Source: Psychroflexus sediminis (GTDB taxonomy: Bacteria > Bacteroidota > Bacteroidia > Flavobacteriales > Flavobacteriaceae). From it: a stretch of 64,000 nucleotides of DNA. The translations under genes and the position numbers were made by a program. This document shows, one piece after another, positions 8,361 through 17,095 of the stretch. The stretch lies in contig NZ_FNCW01000007.1 in NCBI RefSeq assembly GCF_900099815.1, positions 1-64,000 on the forward strand, given 5' to 3'. The notes beneath the pieces are model-generated. The model saw only the letters and a program-made list of their open reading frames with translations. It had not been told where the DNA came from and did no database searches. Each line of letters starts with the position of its first letter. Position 1 is the first letter of the stretch.

Positions 8361-9371
8361 ATGAAAGTATCAGCCTTAGCCGCCCACGGCCCGAACCAAA
8401 AATTAGAACCGTTCTCCTACGACATGGGACCTGTTGGTCCTGAACAAGTCGATGTCAAAGTACTCAACTGTGGCATCTGTCATTCGGATCTCAGCATGAT
8501 CAACAACGACTGGGGAATGACCACCTACCCCATTGTCCCAGGACATGAGATTATCGGTGAGGTGGTAGCAGCCGGCAATGCGGTTAAAAATGTAAAGGTG
8601 GGAGACAAAGTAGGCGTGGGCTGGTATTCCGCTTCCTGTATGTCCTGCCATGAGTGCATGGATGGCTCCCATCACCTCTGTTCCAGTGTGGAGTTCACTA
8701 TTGGCGGCCGGCACGGCGGCTTTGCGGATTATGTACGCAGTCACTGGTCCTGGGCCATTCCATTACCCGACGGCATCAATCTGGATAAGGCAGGACCCCT
8801 GCTTTGTGGCGGGATCACGGTCTTTAATCCCATCCTGCTGGCCGGTGTAAAAGCAACCGATAAGGTAGGCGTCATCGGTATAGGCGGCTTGGGACATATG
8901 GCACTGAAGTTTCTCAATAAATGGGGCTGTGAGGTCGTTGCTTTTAGTTCCACTCCAGGCAAAAAGGAATCCATTTTAGCAATGGGAGCTACCCGTGTGG
9001 TGGATTCCACCAATCCTGAGGAATTGGAGAACATCGCAGGCAGCCTGAATTTTATCCTGAACACGACCAACGTCACCCTGGACTGGAATTCCTATTTGGT
9101 TGCCCTGGCACCTAAAGGAAAATTTCACAATGTAGGTGCGGTTTTGGAACCTATGGCAATTCCGGCATTTACCTTAGTCATGGGAGAGAAATCAGTCGCA
9201 GGCAGTCCCCTTGGCAGCCCGGCACTGACCAGAACCATGCTAGAGTTCTGCGTTCGTCATGACATCTACCCGATTACTGAAGAATTTCCCATGCCAAAGG
9301 CCAATGAAGCTTTAGAACATTTGAAATCAGGAAAGGCCCGTTTTAGAATTGTATTGAAAAATCAGAGCTAG
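8361..9371 (+). CDS. Zinc-dependent NAD(P) alcohol dehydrogenase (cinnamyl-alcohol-dehydrogenase-like MDR)
   Basis: This 336-aa medium-chain dehydrogenase interconverts an alcohol and an aldehyde. Catalytic zinc ligands are visible as Cys37 or Cys40 with His41 in CGICHSD, His62-Glu63 in PGHEIIG, and Cys149 in PLLCGGITV. All four structural-zinc cysteines are present (C93, C96, C99, C107). The nucleotide-binding motif GIGGLGH is at about 173-179. The CGICHSD, PLLCGGIT and GGLGHMA signatures are those of the YahK/CAD branch. It sits 27 bases before the Rid-family gene, within the oxidoreductase-rich run. The real substrate cannot be read from sequence. Confidence 0.93.
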   Translation: MKVSALAAHGPNQKLEPFSYDMGPVGPEQVDVKVLNCGICHSDLSMINNDWGMTTYPIVPGHEIIGEVVAAGNAVKNVKVGDKVGVGWYSASCMSCHECMDGSHHLCSSVEFTIGGRHGGFADYVRSHWSWAIPLPDGINLDKAGPLLCGGITVFNPILLAGVKATDKVGVIGIGGLGHMALKFLNKWGCEVVAFSSTPGKKESILAMGATRVVDSTNPEELENIAGSLNFILNTTNVTLDWNSYLVALAPKGKFHNVGAVLEPMAIPAFTLVMGEKSVAGSPLGSPALTRTMLEFCVRHDIYPITEEFPMPKANEALEHLKSGKARFRIVLKNQS

Positions 9372-9398
9372 TTAAGGGCTGGTCATAAATAATAAAGA

Positions 9399-9809
9399 AT
9401 GGAAAAATCAACAAACAACACAGAAAAACCGGAATACTTCAGGCTTCGTCCGGAGGTTGAAAAAGCCTATGGGTATTCACATGCTGTAAAAATAGGCCAG
9501 CATATTAAAATCTCAGGCGCTGTCAGCATGAACGATGAAGGCAACCCTAAAGCAGTTGGAGACTTCTTACAACAGATGAAAAACTGCTATGCCGATTTGG
9601 ATAAGATCTTAACACATTACGACTGCAGCTTTGATGATGTGGTCAAGGAAGATGTATTTACCACCAATATGCTGCAATTTCTTGAACACGCCAGCTACCG
9701 CAATGAAATCTACAAAAATCACTTTCCGACAGGTTCCTGGCTAGGCGTAAAAGAACTGGCTTTACCAGAGTTTTTAATTGAAATTGAGTTGGAAGCCTAT
9801 AAAATTTAG
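9399..9809 (+). CDS. Rid-family (YjgF/YER057c/UK114) protein lacking the deaminase arginine
   Basis: This 136-aa protein has the Rid fold signature (KIGQHIKISGAVSMNDEGNP, then a central QMKNCYADLDKIL helix and the C-terminal LPEFLIEIELEAYKI). RidA itself hydrolyses reactive enamine/imine intermediates and needs an Arg in a PARS-like motif. Here the equivalent segment reads FPTGSWLGVKELALPE, without that Arg. It therefore probably belongs to another Rid subgroup, whose members often sit in catabolic operons. It lies 27 bases after the alcohol dehydrogenase and 2 bases before the DUF2306 gene, which argues for a shared transcript. Confidence 0.9.
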   Translation: MEKSTNNTEKPEYFRLRPEVEKAYGYSHAVKIGQHIKISGAVSMNDEGNPKAVGDFLQQMKNCYADLDKILTHYDCSFDDVVKEDVFTTNMLQFLEHASYRNEIYKNHFPTGSWLGVKELALPEFLIEIELEAYKI

Positions 9810-9811
9810 AG

Positions 9812-10504
9812 ATGACGGGTTTAACTGCAGTAAAAACTTTAAAAACAATTTCCCTTACTATTTTGGTTCTTGTCGCTTTATATTTTGTGATAGACCGGGT
9901 GCTCCCTTACTTTTTCAAATTTAATATAGAACACTATAAATCTTATTACTGGCCTAATAAATGGTGGCTTGTCGGTCATTTATCAGGAGGTGCACTGGCC
10001 TTGCTTATCGGGCCTTTTCAATTGAGCACCCCCTTCAGAAATCGTTTCATAAAGATACATCGCAGCTTAGGAAAACTTTATATAAGCGGCATTATGATAG
10101 CTTCTTTAAGCGCTTTTTATATGTCTTTTTATGTAGCCCCTCAGGTCAATGTGTCCTGGAGCATTTCGCTTTTTGTTCTGGCTTTGGTGTGGCTGGCAAG
10201 TGTGCTGATGGCTTACAGGGCTATTATGCTTAAACAAATTCCACAGCATCGGGAATGGATGATCAGATCCTATATCATTAGCCTTGGTTTTGTGCTGTTT
10301 CGTTTTTTGAATGAAAGTTCACTGGTGCAGGAACTAATGCCAGCTTTTGAAGAACGCGGCCCCGCCTGTTTATGGCTTTCCTGGACGGTCCCCTTATTTG
10401 CTTCAGAAATGCTATTGCAATGGAACAAGAAAAAAATAAAAAACAGAAAAAGGCCTCAAAGCGATTTTGACAATGAGCCTGTCGGATACAATTTCAAACC
10501 CTGA
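9812..10504 (+). CDS. DUF2306-like six-TM membrane protein
   Basis: This 230-aa protein has about six transmembrane helices, for example at 12-31, 52-70, 88-108, 113-137, 148-166 and 178-196. Conserved-looking His residues occur in WLVGHLSGG (His56), KIHRSLGKLY (His83) and PQHREWMIRSY (His146). The last two motifs are typical of DUF2306. The function of the family is not established, and His residues near the membrane face could bind metal or haem (inference). It is tightly packed in the operon, 2 bases after the Rid gene and 6 bases before an SDR. Confidence 0.82.
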   Translation: MTGLTAVKTLKTISLTILVLVALYFVIDRVLPYFFKFNIEHYKSYYWPNKWWLVGHLSGGALALLIGPFQLSTPFRNRFIKIHRSLGKLYISGIMIASLSAFYMSFYVAPQVNVSWSISLFVLALVWLASVLMAYRAIMLKQIPQHREWMIRSYIISLGFVLFRFLNESSLVQELMPAFEERGPACLWLSWTVPLFASEMLLQWNKKKIKNRKRPQSDFDNEPVGYNFKP

Positions 10505-10510
10505 TTTATT

Positions 10511-11266
10511 ATGGATTTACAACTCAAAGGAAAAAACGCCATCGTCACCGGAGGCAGTAAAGGCATAGGCAGAAGCATTGCCTTAAATCTTGCCGAAGAA
10601 GGCGTCAATGTGGCCATTTGTGCCCGTGGTAAAGACGACTTAAAAAAGACGGAAAAAGAGCTTCTGAAAAAAGGGGTAAAGGTTATCGCCTTAACCTGCG
10701 ATATAGGGAATACAGAACAGTTAGATGATTTTCTTGAAAACGTAAAAAGCCAGTTTGGAACAGTCGATATTTTAGTCAACAATGTCTCCGCTTTGAGCCT
10801 GGGAGATGACTACGACGACTGGGAAACTTCCATCAATGTGGATTTGCTGGGGAGTGTAAGAGCCACCAGGAAAGTGATCCCCTGGATGCAGGAGGCCGGC
10901 AGTGGGAACCTTCTGTTTATTTCATCAGGATCCGGACTGGAAGCCGGTTCGCCTCCGGCCTACGCCGCCGTAAAGGCAGCGCTTATCAGTTATTCCAAAA
11001 CCATAGCGATTCAGCTGGCACCCAACAACATCAGGGTCAATACCCTGGCACCGGGCTCGGTAGAATTTCCGGATGGACTTTGGGAATTTACAAAAACGCA
11101 AAACCCGGCGTTTTACGATAAGATACTCCATACCATCCCGTCCGGAAGACTGGGAACACCGGATGAAATAGGAAAAGTGGCTGCGTTCATCGTATCTCCC
11201 TGTGCCAGCTGGGTGGTTGGCACCTGTCTGGCTGTGGACGGCGGACAGCATAAAGCGAATTTATAA
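10511..11266 (+). CDS. Short-chain dehydrogenase/reductase (FabG-like)
   Basis: This 251-aa classical SDR is a typical FabG-like length. The cofactor motif TGGSKGIG is at residues 13-20, CARGKDD suggests NADP binding, catalytic Tyr151/Lys155 lie in YAAVK, and the C-terminal CLAVDGGQ motif is that of FabG-type enzymes. The usual NNAG is changed to NNVS, which occurs in some SDR subgroups but is worth noting. It has the sixth position in a closely spaced plus-strand run. It is probably an NADPH-dependent keto-reductase or alcohol dehydrogenase; the substrate is unknown. Confidence 0.93.
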   Translation: MDLQLKGKNAIVTGGSKGIGRSIALNLAEEGVNVAICARGKDDLKKTEKELLKKGVKVIALTCDIGNTEQLDDFLENVKSQFGTVDILVNNVSALSLGDDYDDWETSINVDLLGSVRATRKVIPWMQEAGSGNLLFISSGSGLEAGSPPAYAAVKAALISYSKTIAIQLAPNNIRVNTLAPGSVEFPDGLWEFTKTQNPAFYDKILHTIPSGRLGTPDEIGKVAAFIVSPCASWVVGTCLAVDGGQHKANL

Positions 11267-11294
11267 ACACAGATTAATCAAAAAATAATTAAAC

Positions 11295-12164
11295 ATGAAA
11301 AGTATAGTCATCACAGGCTGCAGCACAGGATTTGGATTCGATGCTGCTAAACATCTCGCAGAACAAGGCCATAAGGTGTATGCGAGCATGCGAAACACCA
11401 GCACTAAAAATGCTGAAGCAGCAAAGGAATTATCAGATTTTGCAAAGTCTAAAAACCTGCCCCTCAGCGTCGTGGATTTAGACGTGACTTCAGACCAAAG
11501 TGTTGATGAGGCGATGAAACACATTGAGGATTGTGATGTACTCATCAACAATGCCGGCAGAGGTTTTGGCGGTCCTGTAGAAGCCTTTACTTCTGAGGAA
11601 TGTATGGCGCAACTCGATCTTAATGTCATTGGCAACCTGCGCATGCTGAAAGCCGTATTGCCCATGATGCGTGCCAAAAGATCGGGTCTTGTGATTCAAT
11701 TGAGTTCCATTGCAGGAAGATTGGCTGTGCCCGGATTCGGTATTTATCACGCCAGCAAATGGGCGGTGGAAGGTATGAGCGAATCTTTACGTTATGAGCT
11801 TGGGCCACTCGGTATTGATGTGGCCATTGTACAGCCGGGACCTTTCTCAACCAACTTTTTCCATGGGGTTATTTCTCCTGAAGATACCAAAACCGCGGAA
11901 GCTTACGAACATGTCTCCAGCTTTCTTGACATTTTTTGGAATCAGTCTTTGGCGGCTTTTGAAGATTCCGGCGCACCGACTGATCCGGCTCTAGTAGTGA
12001 AAAAGTTTGAAGAACTCATCAACCTGCCCGCCGGTCAAAGACCCTTACGAAATTCCGTAGGACTCGATTTTGGAGCACAAAGCATGAACGATGTTACGGA
12101 GCCCGTTCGACTCGAAATGTTGAAAGGATTCAGCATTACTGAATTTGATGGCGTTAAAGCTTAA
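11295..12164 (+). CDS. Short-chain dehydrogenase/reductase
   Basis: This 289-aa classical SDR has TGCSTGFG at residues 7-14, an NNAG motif in VLINNAGRGFGG, LSSIAGR, and the catalytic pair Tyr151/Lys155 in YHASK, followed by the PG motif in VQPGPFSTNF. The sequence GHKVYASMRNTS is nearly the same as in the SDR at 7415 (GHKVFATMRNTS), which points to duplication within the cluster. Ten bases downstream lies the broken DUF418 copy. An oxidoreductase role is certain; the substrate is not. Confidence 0.93.
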   Translation: MKSIVITGCSTGFGFDAAKHLAEQGHKVYASMRNTSTKNAEAAKELSDFAKSKNLPLSVVDLDVTSDQSVDEAMKHIEDCDVLINNAGRGFGGPVEAFTSEECMAQLDLNVIGNLRMLKAVLPMMRAKRSGLVIQLSSIAGRLAVPGFGIYHASKWAVEGMSESLRYELGPLGIDVAIVQPGPFSTNFFHGVISPEDTKTAEAYEHVSSFLDIFWNQSLAAFEDSGAPTDPALVVKKFEELINLPAGQRPLRNSVGLDFGAQSMNDVTEPVRLEMLKGFSITEFDGVKA

Positions 12165-12174
12165 ACGCAATAAC

Positions 12175-12615
12175 ATGGAACCCCTAACTACCATAGAAAT
12201 AAGGCCTACCCAAAGCCAGGCCCGCATCAAGGCTCTGGATGTGGTCAGAGGCATCACCTTCGCCGGTATTCTGCTTAGGTATATCTATGGTTTGGGATTG
12301 CCGTACTCCTATTCAGACCCCAGTGTGCTTGGCCATACCGAAGGCTTAAACTACTATGTGTGGTTTGCCGGTGAACTGTTTTTTGAAGGGACCATGCGTG
12401 GTTTGTTCACCATACTCTTTGGCGCTGGCATAGTTTTGCTCACCACACGGCTTATTCATAAAGGCCAAGGTATTTCCACAGCCGATGTGTATTACAGAAG
12501 GATGATTTGGCTTTTGCCGTTTGGCCTGGTTAATTCCTGGCTGTTTCTCTGGCAAGGGAAATCGGTAATCCATAAAACTGTTCCGTCTGCCGGAACATGG
12601 AGACCGGGACATTAA
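12175..12615 (+). pseudogene. Truncated duplicate of the DUF418 gene at 14581
   Basis: The first about 390 bases (12175 to about 12565) match 14581-14971 closely, with runs over 40 bases identical (around 12301-12345 against 14704-14748). Similarity then stops and the frame runs through about 50 unrelated bases to a stop at 12613. The product would be 146 aa against 430 aa. It lacks the later membrane helices and the C-terminal FGPFEWLWR motif. Key motifs in the retained part have also decayed: RGIALLGILLMNI has become RGITFAGILLRYI, and WQGD has become WQGK. It is most likely a non-functional relic of a tandem duplication, although the reading frame remains open and could be translated. Confidence 0.8.
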
Positions 12616-12633
12616 GTATATACCTGATTTGTT

Positions 12634-13953
12634 ATGAAGAGACAAGGACATATAAAACGAAATTTAGTACTTTCTGAAAATGCGACGCTTCGCTATCTGA
12701 GCTTTTCAGCATTGTACCTGGCTCAGGGTATACCGGAAGGCATAACCTATATGGCTATCCCGGCATGGCTGGCCATGAATGGAAAAGCACCTATGGAAAT
12801 TGCAGCATTTGTTGCTGTAATTGGTATTCCGTGGAGTTTTAAAATACTTATTGCCCCATTGATGGACCGCTACACCCTGTTATCTATGGGACGAAAACGT
12901 CCCTGGATTATTTTCGGTCAATTCGGGCTTATCCTAAGTTTTCTTTTCCTTGGCCAGGTGGCAGATCCCTTAAATAACTTAAACGGTTTAATGCTTGCCG
13001 GCTTCTCTGTCAGTTTTTTTGGTGCGTTCCAGGATGTTGCCACCGATGGTATGGCGGTAGATATTGTGCCCGTCCGCGAACAGGCAAGAGCCAACGGACT
13101 TATGTGGGGTTCAAAAATCATTGGCATCTCCCTGTCTTTACTGATAGGAACCTTTCTCATTAATCTTTTGGGGTTCTCAACCGCCGTCTCCCTTTTATCT
13201 GTTAGCGTGGCTTTTATCATACTGGTCCCTATTTGTTTCAGGGAACGAAAAGATGAAAAAATTATGCCCTGGACCCATGGCACAGCCTCCCCGCAGGCTA
13301 AAACTACCCAGCTAAGACACTGGAAACAAATCTTTCACAGTCTTTTCAAGATAATAAAGCTGCGATCAACTCTCATGATGCTCATCGCAGCTTTTATACT
13401 GGGTCTGATGTATGGTTTAATCGACACGCTTTTACCCATTTTTACCATACAGGAATTAGGCTGGACCAATACCCATTTTTCCCAGGCCTATTCTACAACG
13501 ACCATAATAGGGGGCTTGTTTGGGATGTTCCTTGGCGGAGCCCTGGTTGATTTTTTCGGTGATAAACGAATGATTAGCATTTACCTGGCCATTACCACCC
13601 TTATCATTGGTTTAATGGCATTTATTTCAGAATTCTGGCAAAACAATACGGTTATTTTTGGATTCATCTTGCTCTATTATTTATTCTATGTCTTCCACCT
13701 GATTGGCATTTTTGCAGCCTCCATGAAACTTTGCTGGCCGGTTATAGCGGCTACTCAATTCACCCTGTTCATGGCCTTGTCCAATATAGGAAGAGCCGTT
13801 GGCTCCGGCCTTGTTGGAACATTAAAAGAAGCTATGTCCTGGGAATACGTTTTTCTGTGTATTGCCCTGGCCCCCTTGATTTCTATTCTTTTTATAAATG
13901 GTATCGATTTTAAAAAACAGCAAACGGCTATTGCAAAATTTAATATAGCATGA
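12634..13953 (+). CDS. MFS transporter of the AmpG/PAT (muropeptide or acetyl-CoA transporter) type
   Basis: This 439-aa inner-membrane protein has about 12 TM helices. Two signatures point to the AmpG/PAT branch of the MFS: the loop 2-3 motif DRYTLLSMGRKRPWI (about 78-92; AmpG has DRYTPP..GRRRGW) and QDVATDGMAVDIVP (133-146; AmpG has QDI..DA...D). AmpG imports anhydromuropeptides, and the eukaryotic relative SLC33A1 moves acetyl-CoA. Here the neighbours are membrane acyltransferase-like genes, so transport of an activated acyl donor or a cell-wall product is a reasonable but unproven idea. It starts 18 bases after the broken DUF418 gene. Confidence 0.85.
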   Translation: MKRQGHIKRNLVLSENATLRYLSFSALYLAQGIPEGITYMAIPAWLAMNGKAPMEIAAFVAVIGIPWSFKILIAPLMDRYTLLSMGRKRPWIIFGQFGLILSFLFLGQVADPLNNLNGLMLAGFSVSFFGAFQDVATDGMAVDIVPVREQARANGLMWGSKIIGISLSLLIGTFLINLLGFSTAVSLLSVSVAFIILVPICFRERKDEKIMPWTHGTASPQAKTTQLRHWKQIFHSLFKIIKLRSTLMMLIAAFILGLMYGLIDTLLPIFTIQELGWTNTHFSQAYSTTTIIGGLFGMFLGGALVDFFGDKRMISIYLAITTLIIGLMAFISEFWQNNTVIFGFILLYYLFYVFHLIGIFAASMKLCWPVIAATQFTLFMALSNIGRAVGSGLVGTLKEAMSWEYVFLCIALAPLISILFINGIDFKKQQTAIAKFNIA

Positions 13954-14043
13954 ATCTAAACTCTTTTCTGAAAGTAATTCTAATCTATCTGATAATCAAG
14001 CAAATAATTCTGATTTAGTTAGTGCCCGTTAAAATAAAGCTAT

Positions 14044-14517
14044 ATGAACACAAAACCTTTTATTCTGATAGTGACCGTCATATTTATTACGATTCTGACG
14101 GGGTGTAAATCGGAAAATCCTGAATACGAAAAAATGCTTGCATTTGGCCGGAACTATACTGCTGCATGGAACAGTAAGCAACCGGAAAAAATGGCCTCCT
14201 TTTATGCCGAAGAGGGGACACTAAGCGTGAATAAGGGCAAACCGGCGGTCGGAAGAAAACAGATAGCAGCGACCGCGCAATCCTATATGCATGCCTTTCC
14301 GGATCTAAAATTAACTATGGACAGTTTAACAGTACAAGAAAACACCTACAGGTACTACTGGACATTCAGAGGAACGAATACCGGTCCCGGAGGCACCGGA
14401 AACAAAGTGGATTTTAGCGGATTTGAAGAATGGAGCATGAGTGACCAGGGACTGGTACAGAAATCAGTAGGAACCTATGATGCTGAAGCTTATCAAAAAC
14501 AGCTTCAGGGCGATTAA
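14044..14517 (+). CDS. Small lipoprotein with a SnoaL/NTF2-like domain
   Basis: This 157-aa protein has a lipoprotein signal (ITILTGCKSE, lipid-modified Cys21) followed by one NTF2-like domain. YTAAWNSKQPEKMASFYAEEG, VGRKQIAATAQSYMHAFPDLKLTMD and YYWTFRGTN are hallmarks of the SnoaL-like polyketide-cyclase family. It is envelope-anchored. It is the third NTF2-like exported protein of the cluster. It sits between the AmpG-like transporter (90 bases upstream) and the intact DUF418 gene (63 bases downstream). The ligand is unknown. Confidence 0.85.
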   Translation: MNTKPFILIVTVIFITILTGCKSENPEYEKMLAFGRNYTAAWNSKQPEKMASFYAEEGTLSVNKGKPAVGRKQIAATAQSYMHAFPDLKLTMDSLTVQENTYRYYWTFRGTNTGPGGTGNKVDFSGFEEWSMSDQGLVQKSVGTYDAEAYQKQLQGD

Positions 14518-14580
14518 AAAATTAAATCCAACACCTATAAAAAGAATGCACTTATGATTCTAATCCCTTAAAAAACACCT

Positions 14581-15873
14581 ATGGAACCCCTAACCACTCC
14601 TGAACTAAAACCCACCCGTAACCAGGCCCGCCTCAAGGCTCTGGATGTGATCAGAGGCATCGCCCTGCTGGGTATTCTGCTTATGAATATCAACGGCATG
14701 GGATTGCCGTACTCCTATTCAGACCCCAGTGTGCTTGGCCATACCGAAGGTTTAAACTACTATGTGTGGTTTGCCAATGAACTGTTTTTTGAAGGGACCA
14801 TGCGTGGTTTGTTTACCATACTCTTTGGCGCCGGTGTTATTCTGCTCACCACACGGCTTATTCATAAAGGGGCAGGGATTTCCACAGCCGATGTGTATTA
14901 CAGAAGAATGATTTGGCTTTTGCTGTTTGGCCTGGTTAATTCGTGGCTGTTTCTCTGGCAGGGGGATATCTTATATGCCTACGGGCTCTTCGGCTTATTT
15001 TTATTCCCCTTTAGAAACTTGCGGGTCAGGAGTCTCCTGATTATAGCTGCGGTTTTGATATGTATAGGAATTACATGGGATATTAGCGATTATCACAAAA
15101 ACAAAAATCTCAAAACGGAAGCTGAGCTGGCCCTGCTTTTAAAGGAAAACGGCGGGACACCTGATGCCAAGGCTGAAGAAAGCCTGGCAAAATGGGAAGA
15201 GGCTAAACAAAAGAAAACAGCAGAAGAAATTCAGGAGCATATTCAAGAGATGCGCGGCAGTTATTTTGACATCATGCAGTATAAAGCCAGTCAAATTCAA
15301 TGGATGCAAACCTGGTTCCAGTACCGTTATGGAGCCTGGGATATTTTGAGCTTTATGTTTTTGGGCATGGCTTTTTTCAAATTGAGAATACTGCACGGGG
15401 AAAGAAGTATAAAACTCTATGCTTTACTAGCTGTTATAGGATATAGCATTGGCTTAAGCATCAATTATTATGAAGTGAATTTGATTACCGGGAGCGATTT
15501 TGAGGCGCTTAAAATCTATGAAGCTGTACAGACTTATAATATAGGCCGCTTGTTCGTCACCTTAGGACATATTGGTTTATTCATGCTGTTTATCAAATCA
15601 GGGATGATCGGTTTTCTTCAGCGAGGTTTAGCCGCTGTGGGCAGAATGGCCCTCTCCAATTATTTAATGCATAGCATCATAACCTCTGTTGTTTTTCTGG
15701 GGTTTGGACTTTACGGGCAGCTGGAGCGTTACGAATTGTATTATGTAGTATTCAGCATCTGGATTTTTCAGCTCATCACCAGCCCCATTTGGTTAAAACA
15801 TTTCTACTTCGGTCCTTTCGAATGGCTGTGGCGTTCGCTTACCTATGGAAAAAAACAGGTCTTTAAAAAATAA
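14581..15873 (+). CDS. DUF418 multi-pass membrane protein
   Basis: This 430-aa integral membrane protein has the DUF418 layout: N-terminal RLKALDVIRGIALLGILLMN (about 17-36), a first helix block, LWQGDILYAYGLFGL, a charged loop (about 180-225), a second helix block, and the C-terminal HFYFGPFEWLWRSLTYGK motif. DUF418 proteins are related to the large acyltransferase-like membrane families, and no reaction is firmly established. The start matches the duplicated fragment at 12175, supporting ATG 14581. It is followed after 5 bases by the DUF1624 gene, so the two membrane proteins are probably cotranslated. Confidence 0.9.
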   Translation: MEPLTTPELKPTRNQARLKALDVIRGIALLGILLMNINGMGLPYSYSDPSVLGHTEGLNYYVWFANELFFEGTMRGLFTILFGAGVILLTTRLIHKGAGISTADVYYRRMIWLLLFGLVNSWLFLWQGDILYAYGLFGLFLFPFRNLRVRSLLIIAAVLICIGITWDISDYHKNKNLKTEAELALLLKENGGTPDAKAEESLAKWEEAKQKKTAEEIQEHIQEMRGSYFDIMQYKASQIQWMQTWFQYRYGAWDILSFMFLGMAFFKLRILHGERSIKLYALLAVIGYSIGLSINYYEVNLITGSDFEALKIYEAVQTYNIGRLFVTLGHIGLFMLFIKSGMIGFLQRGLAAVGRMALSNYLMHSIITSVVFLGFGLYGQLERYELYYVVFSIWIFQLITSPIWLKHFYFGPFEWLWRSLTYGKKQVFKK

Positions 15874-15878
15874 AATTT

Positions 15879-17051
15879 ATGACAACTACTATCAAACGCG
15901 TTCAGTCCTTAGACTTTTTAAAAGGTTTGGTTATCCTGCTCATGGCCCTGGACCATGTCCGGGATTACTTTCATAAGGACATGTTTTATTTTGATCCAAC
16001 CGATATCGAGCAAACCAATTTAGCCTTGTTTTTCACCCGATTTATCACCCATTTTTGCGCCCCGGTCTTTGTGTTACTGGCCGGGACTTCAGCCTTTTTT
16101 GTTCAACAGCGGATGCTGAAATCGGAACTCAGCCAGTGGCTGGTCAAACGCGGTCTGTGGCTGGTGTTTGTGGAGATCGTCATCATCACTTTTGGCTGGC
16201 GGTTTCAATTCAATTTTAACAGTATCCTTTTACAGGTGATCTGGTTGCTCGGGATTTCCATGGTATTCCTGGCCGCGTTTATTCACGTTCCCAGAAAGCT
16301 TATGATTCCCATATGTCTCATCGTGATTTTTGGACACAACAGTTTAGATGGAATCACGGGCGGGCAGTACAGTGACCTCTGGACACTTCTGCATGTGCAG
16401 GGACCAATTCAACCCACAGAACACATTACCCTCTTTAATGTATACCCGTTTATTCCCTGGATTTTTGTGATGCCCCTGGGCTATCATCTCGGGCGACTTT
16501 ATACCTCAGCTTATGCCGCTAAAGCAAGACGACAACTCTTAATCAGAATAGGACTAAGCGCCATCCTTGTGTTTCTCGTTTTACGTGTCTTAAATGTTTA
16601 CGGCAACCTAAGCCCCTGGACGATTTACGATGATTTTGGAAAAAGTCTCATGTCTTTTTTCAATGTCTCCAAGTATCCGCCTTCTTTGCTTTACCTGCTC
16701 ATCACCCTGGGGCCTTCTTTGATTTTACTGGCCTGGGCAGAGCATTTTAAGGGTAAGCTCTATAACATCAGCGTGTTGTTTGGGAAAGTGCCGATGTTTT
16801 TCTACATCATTCACATTTATTACATCCATTTGCTTGCTCTGGTCGCCGTCTATCTTACAGGTTATGACCCAAGCCTGATGATTGTGGAGGTGTGGGTGAG
16901 TTTTGAAGCCGGACTGCAGGGCTATGGCTTTTCCCTGGGGGCGGTCTACCTGGTCTGGCTTTTTGTGGTGGCAACGCTTTATCCCGTTTGTGTGTGGTAC
17001 TGGGACTATAAAAAAACCCATCGCCAGTACTGGTGGCTGAGCTATTTCTAA
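15879..17051 (+). CDS. DUF1624 / heparan-alpha-glucosaminide N-acetyltransferase-like membrane protein
   Basis: This 390-aa multi-pass membrane protein starts with RVQSLDFLKGLVILLMALDH, followed by VRDYF. This is the N-terminal motif of the HGSNAT/DUF1624 family, with D25-H26 as the likely catalytic dyad region in TM1. In eukaryotic HGSNAT the protein moves an acetyl group from cytosolic acetyl-CoA to a glycan on the other side of the membrane. Bacterial members are largely uncharacterised. It is paired with the DUF418 gene (5-base gap) and is near an AmpG/PAT-type transporter and an MBOAT gene, which suggests envelope acylation (inference). Confidence 0.86.
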   Translation: MTTTIKRVQSLDFLKGLVILLMALDHVRDYFHKDMFYFDPTDIEQTNLALFFTRFITHFCAPVFVLLAGTSAFFVQQRMLKSELSQWLVKRGLWLVFVEIVIITFGWRFQFNFNSILLQVIWLLGISMVFLAAFIHVPRKLMIPICLIVIFGHNSLDGITGGQYSDLWTLLHVQGPIQPTEHITLFNVYPFIPWIFVMPLGYHLGRLYTSAYAAKARRQLLIRIGLSAILVFLVLRVLNVYGNLSPWTIYDDFGKSLMSFFNVSKYPPSLLYLLITLGPSLILLAWAEHFKGKLYNISVLFGKVPMFFYIIHIYYIHLLALVAVYLTGYDPSLMIVEVWVSFEAGLQGYGFSLGAVYLVWLFVVATLYPVCVWYWDYKKTHRQYWWLSYF

Positions 17052-17095
17052 TTAAAAATAATAACCGTTAAATAATAACCCTTAAAAATTAAGTT

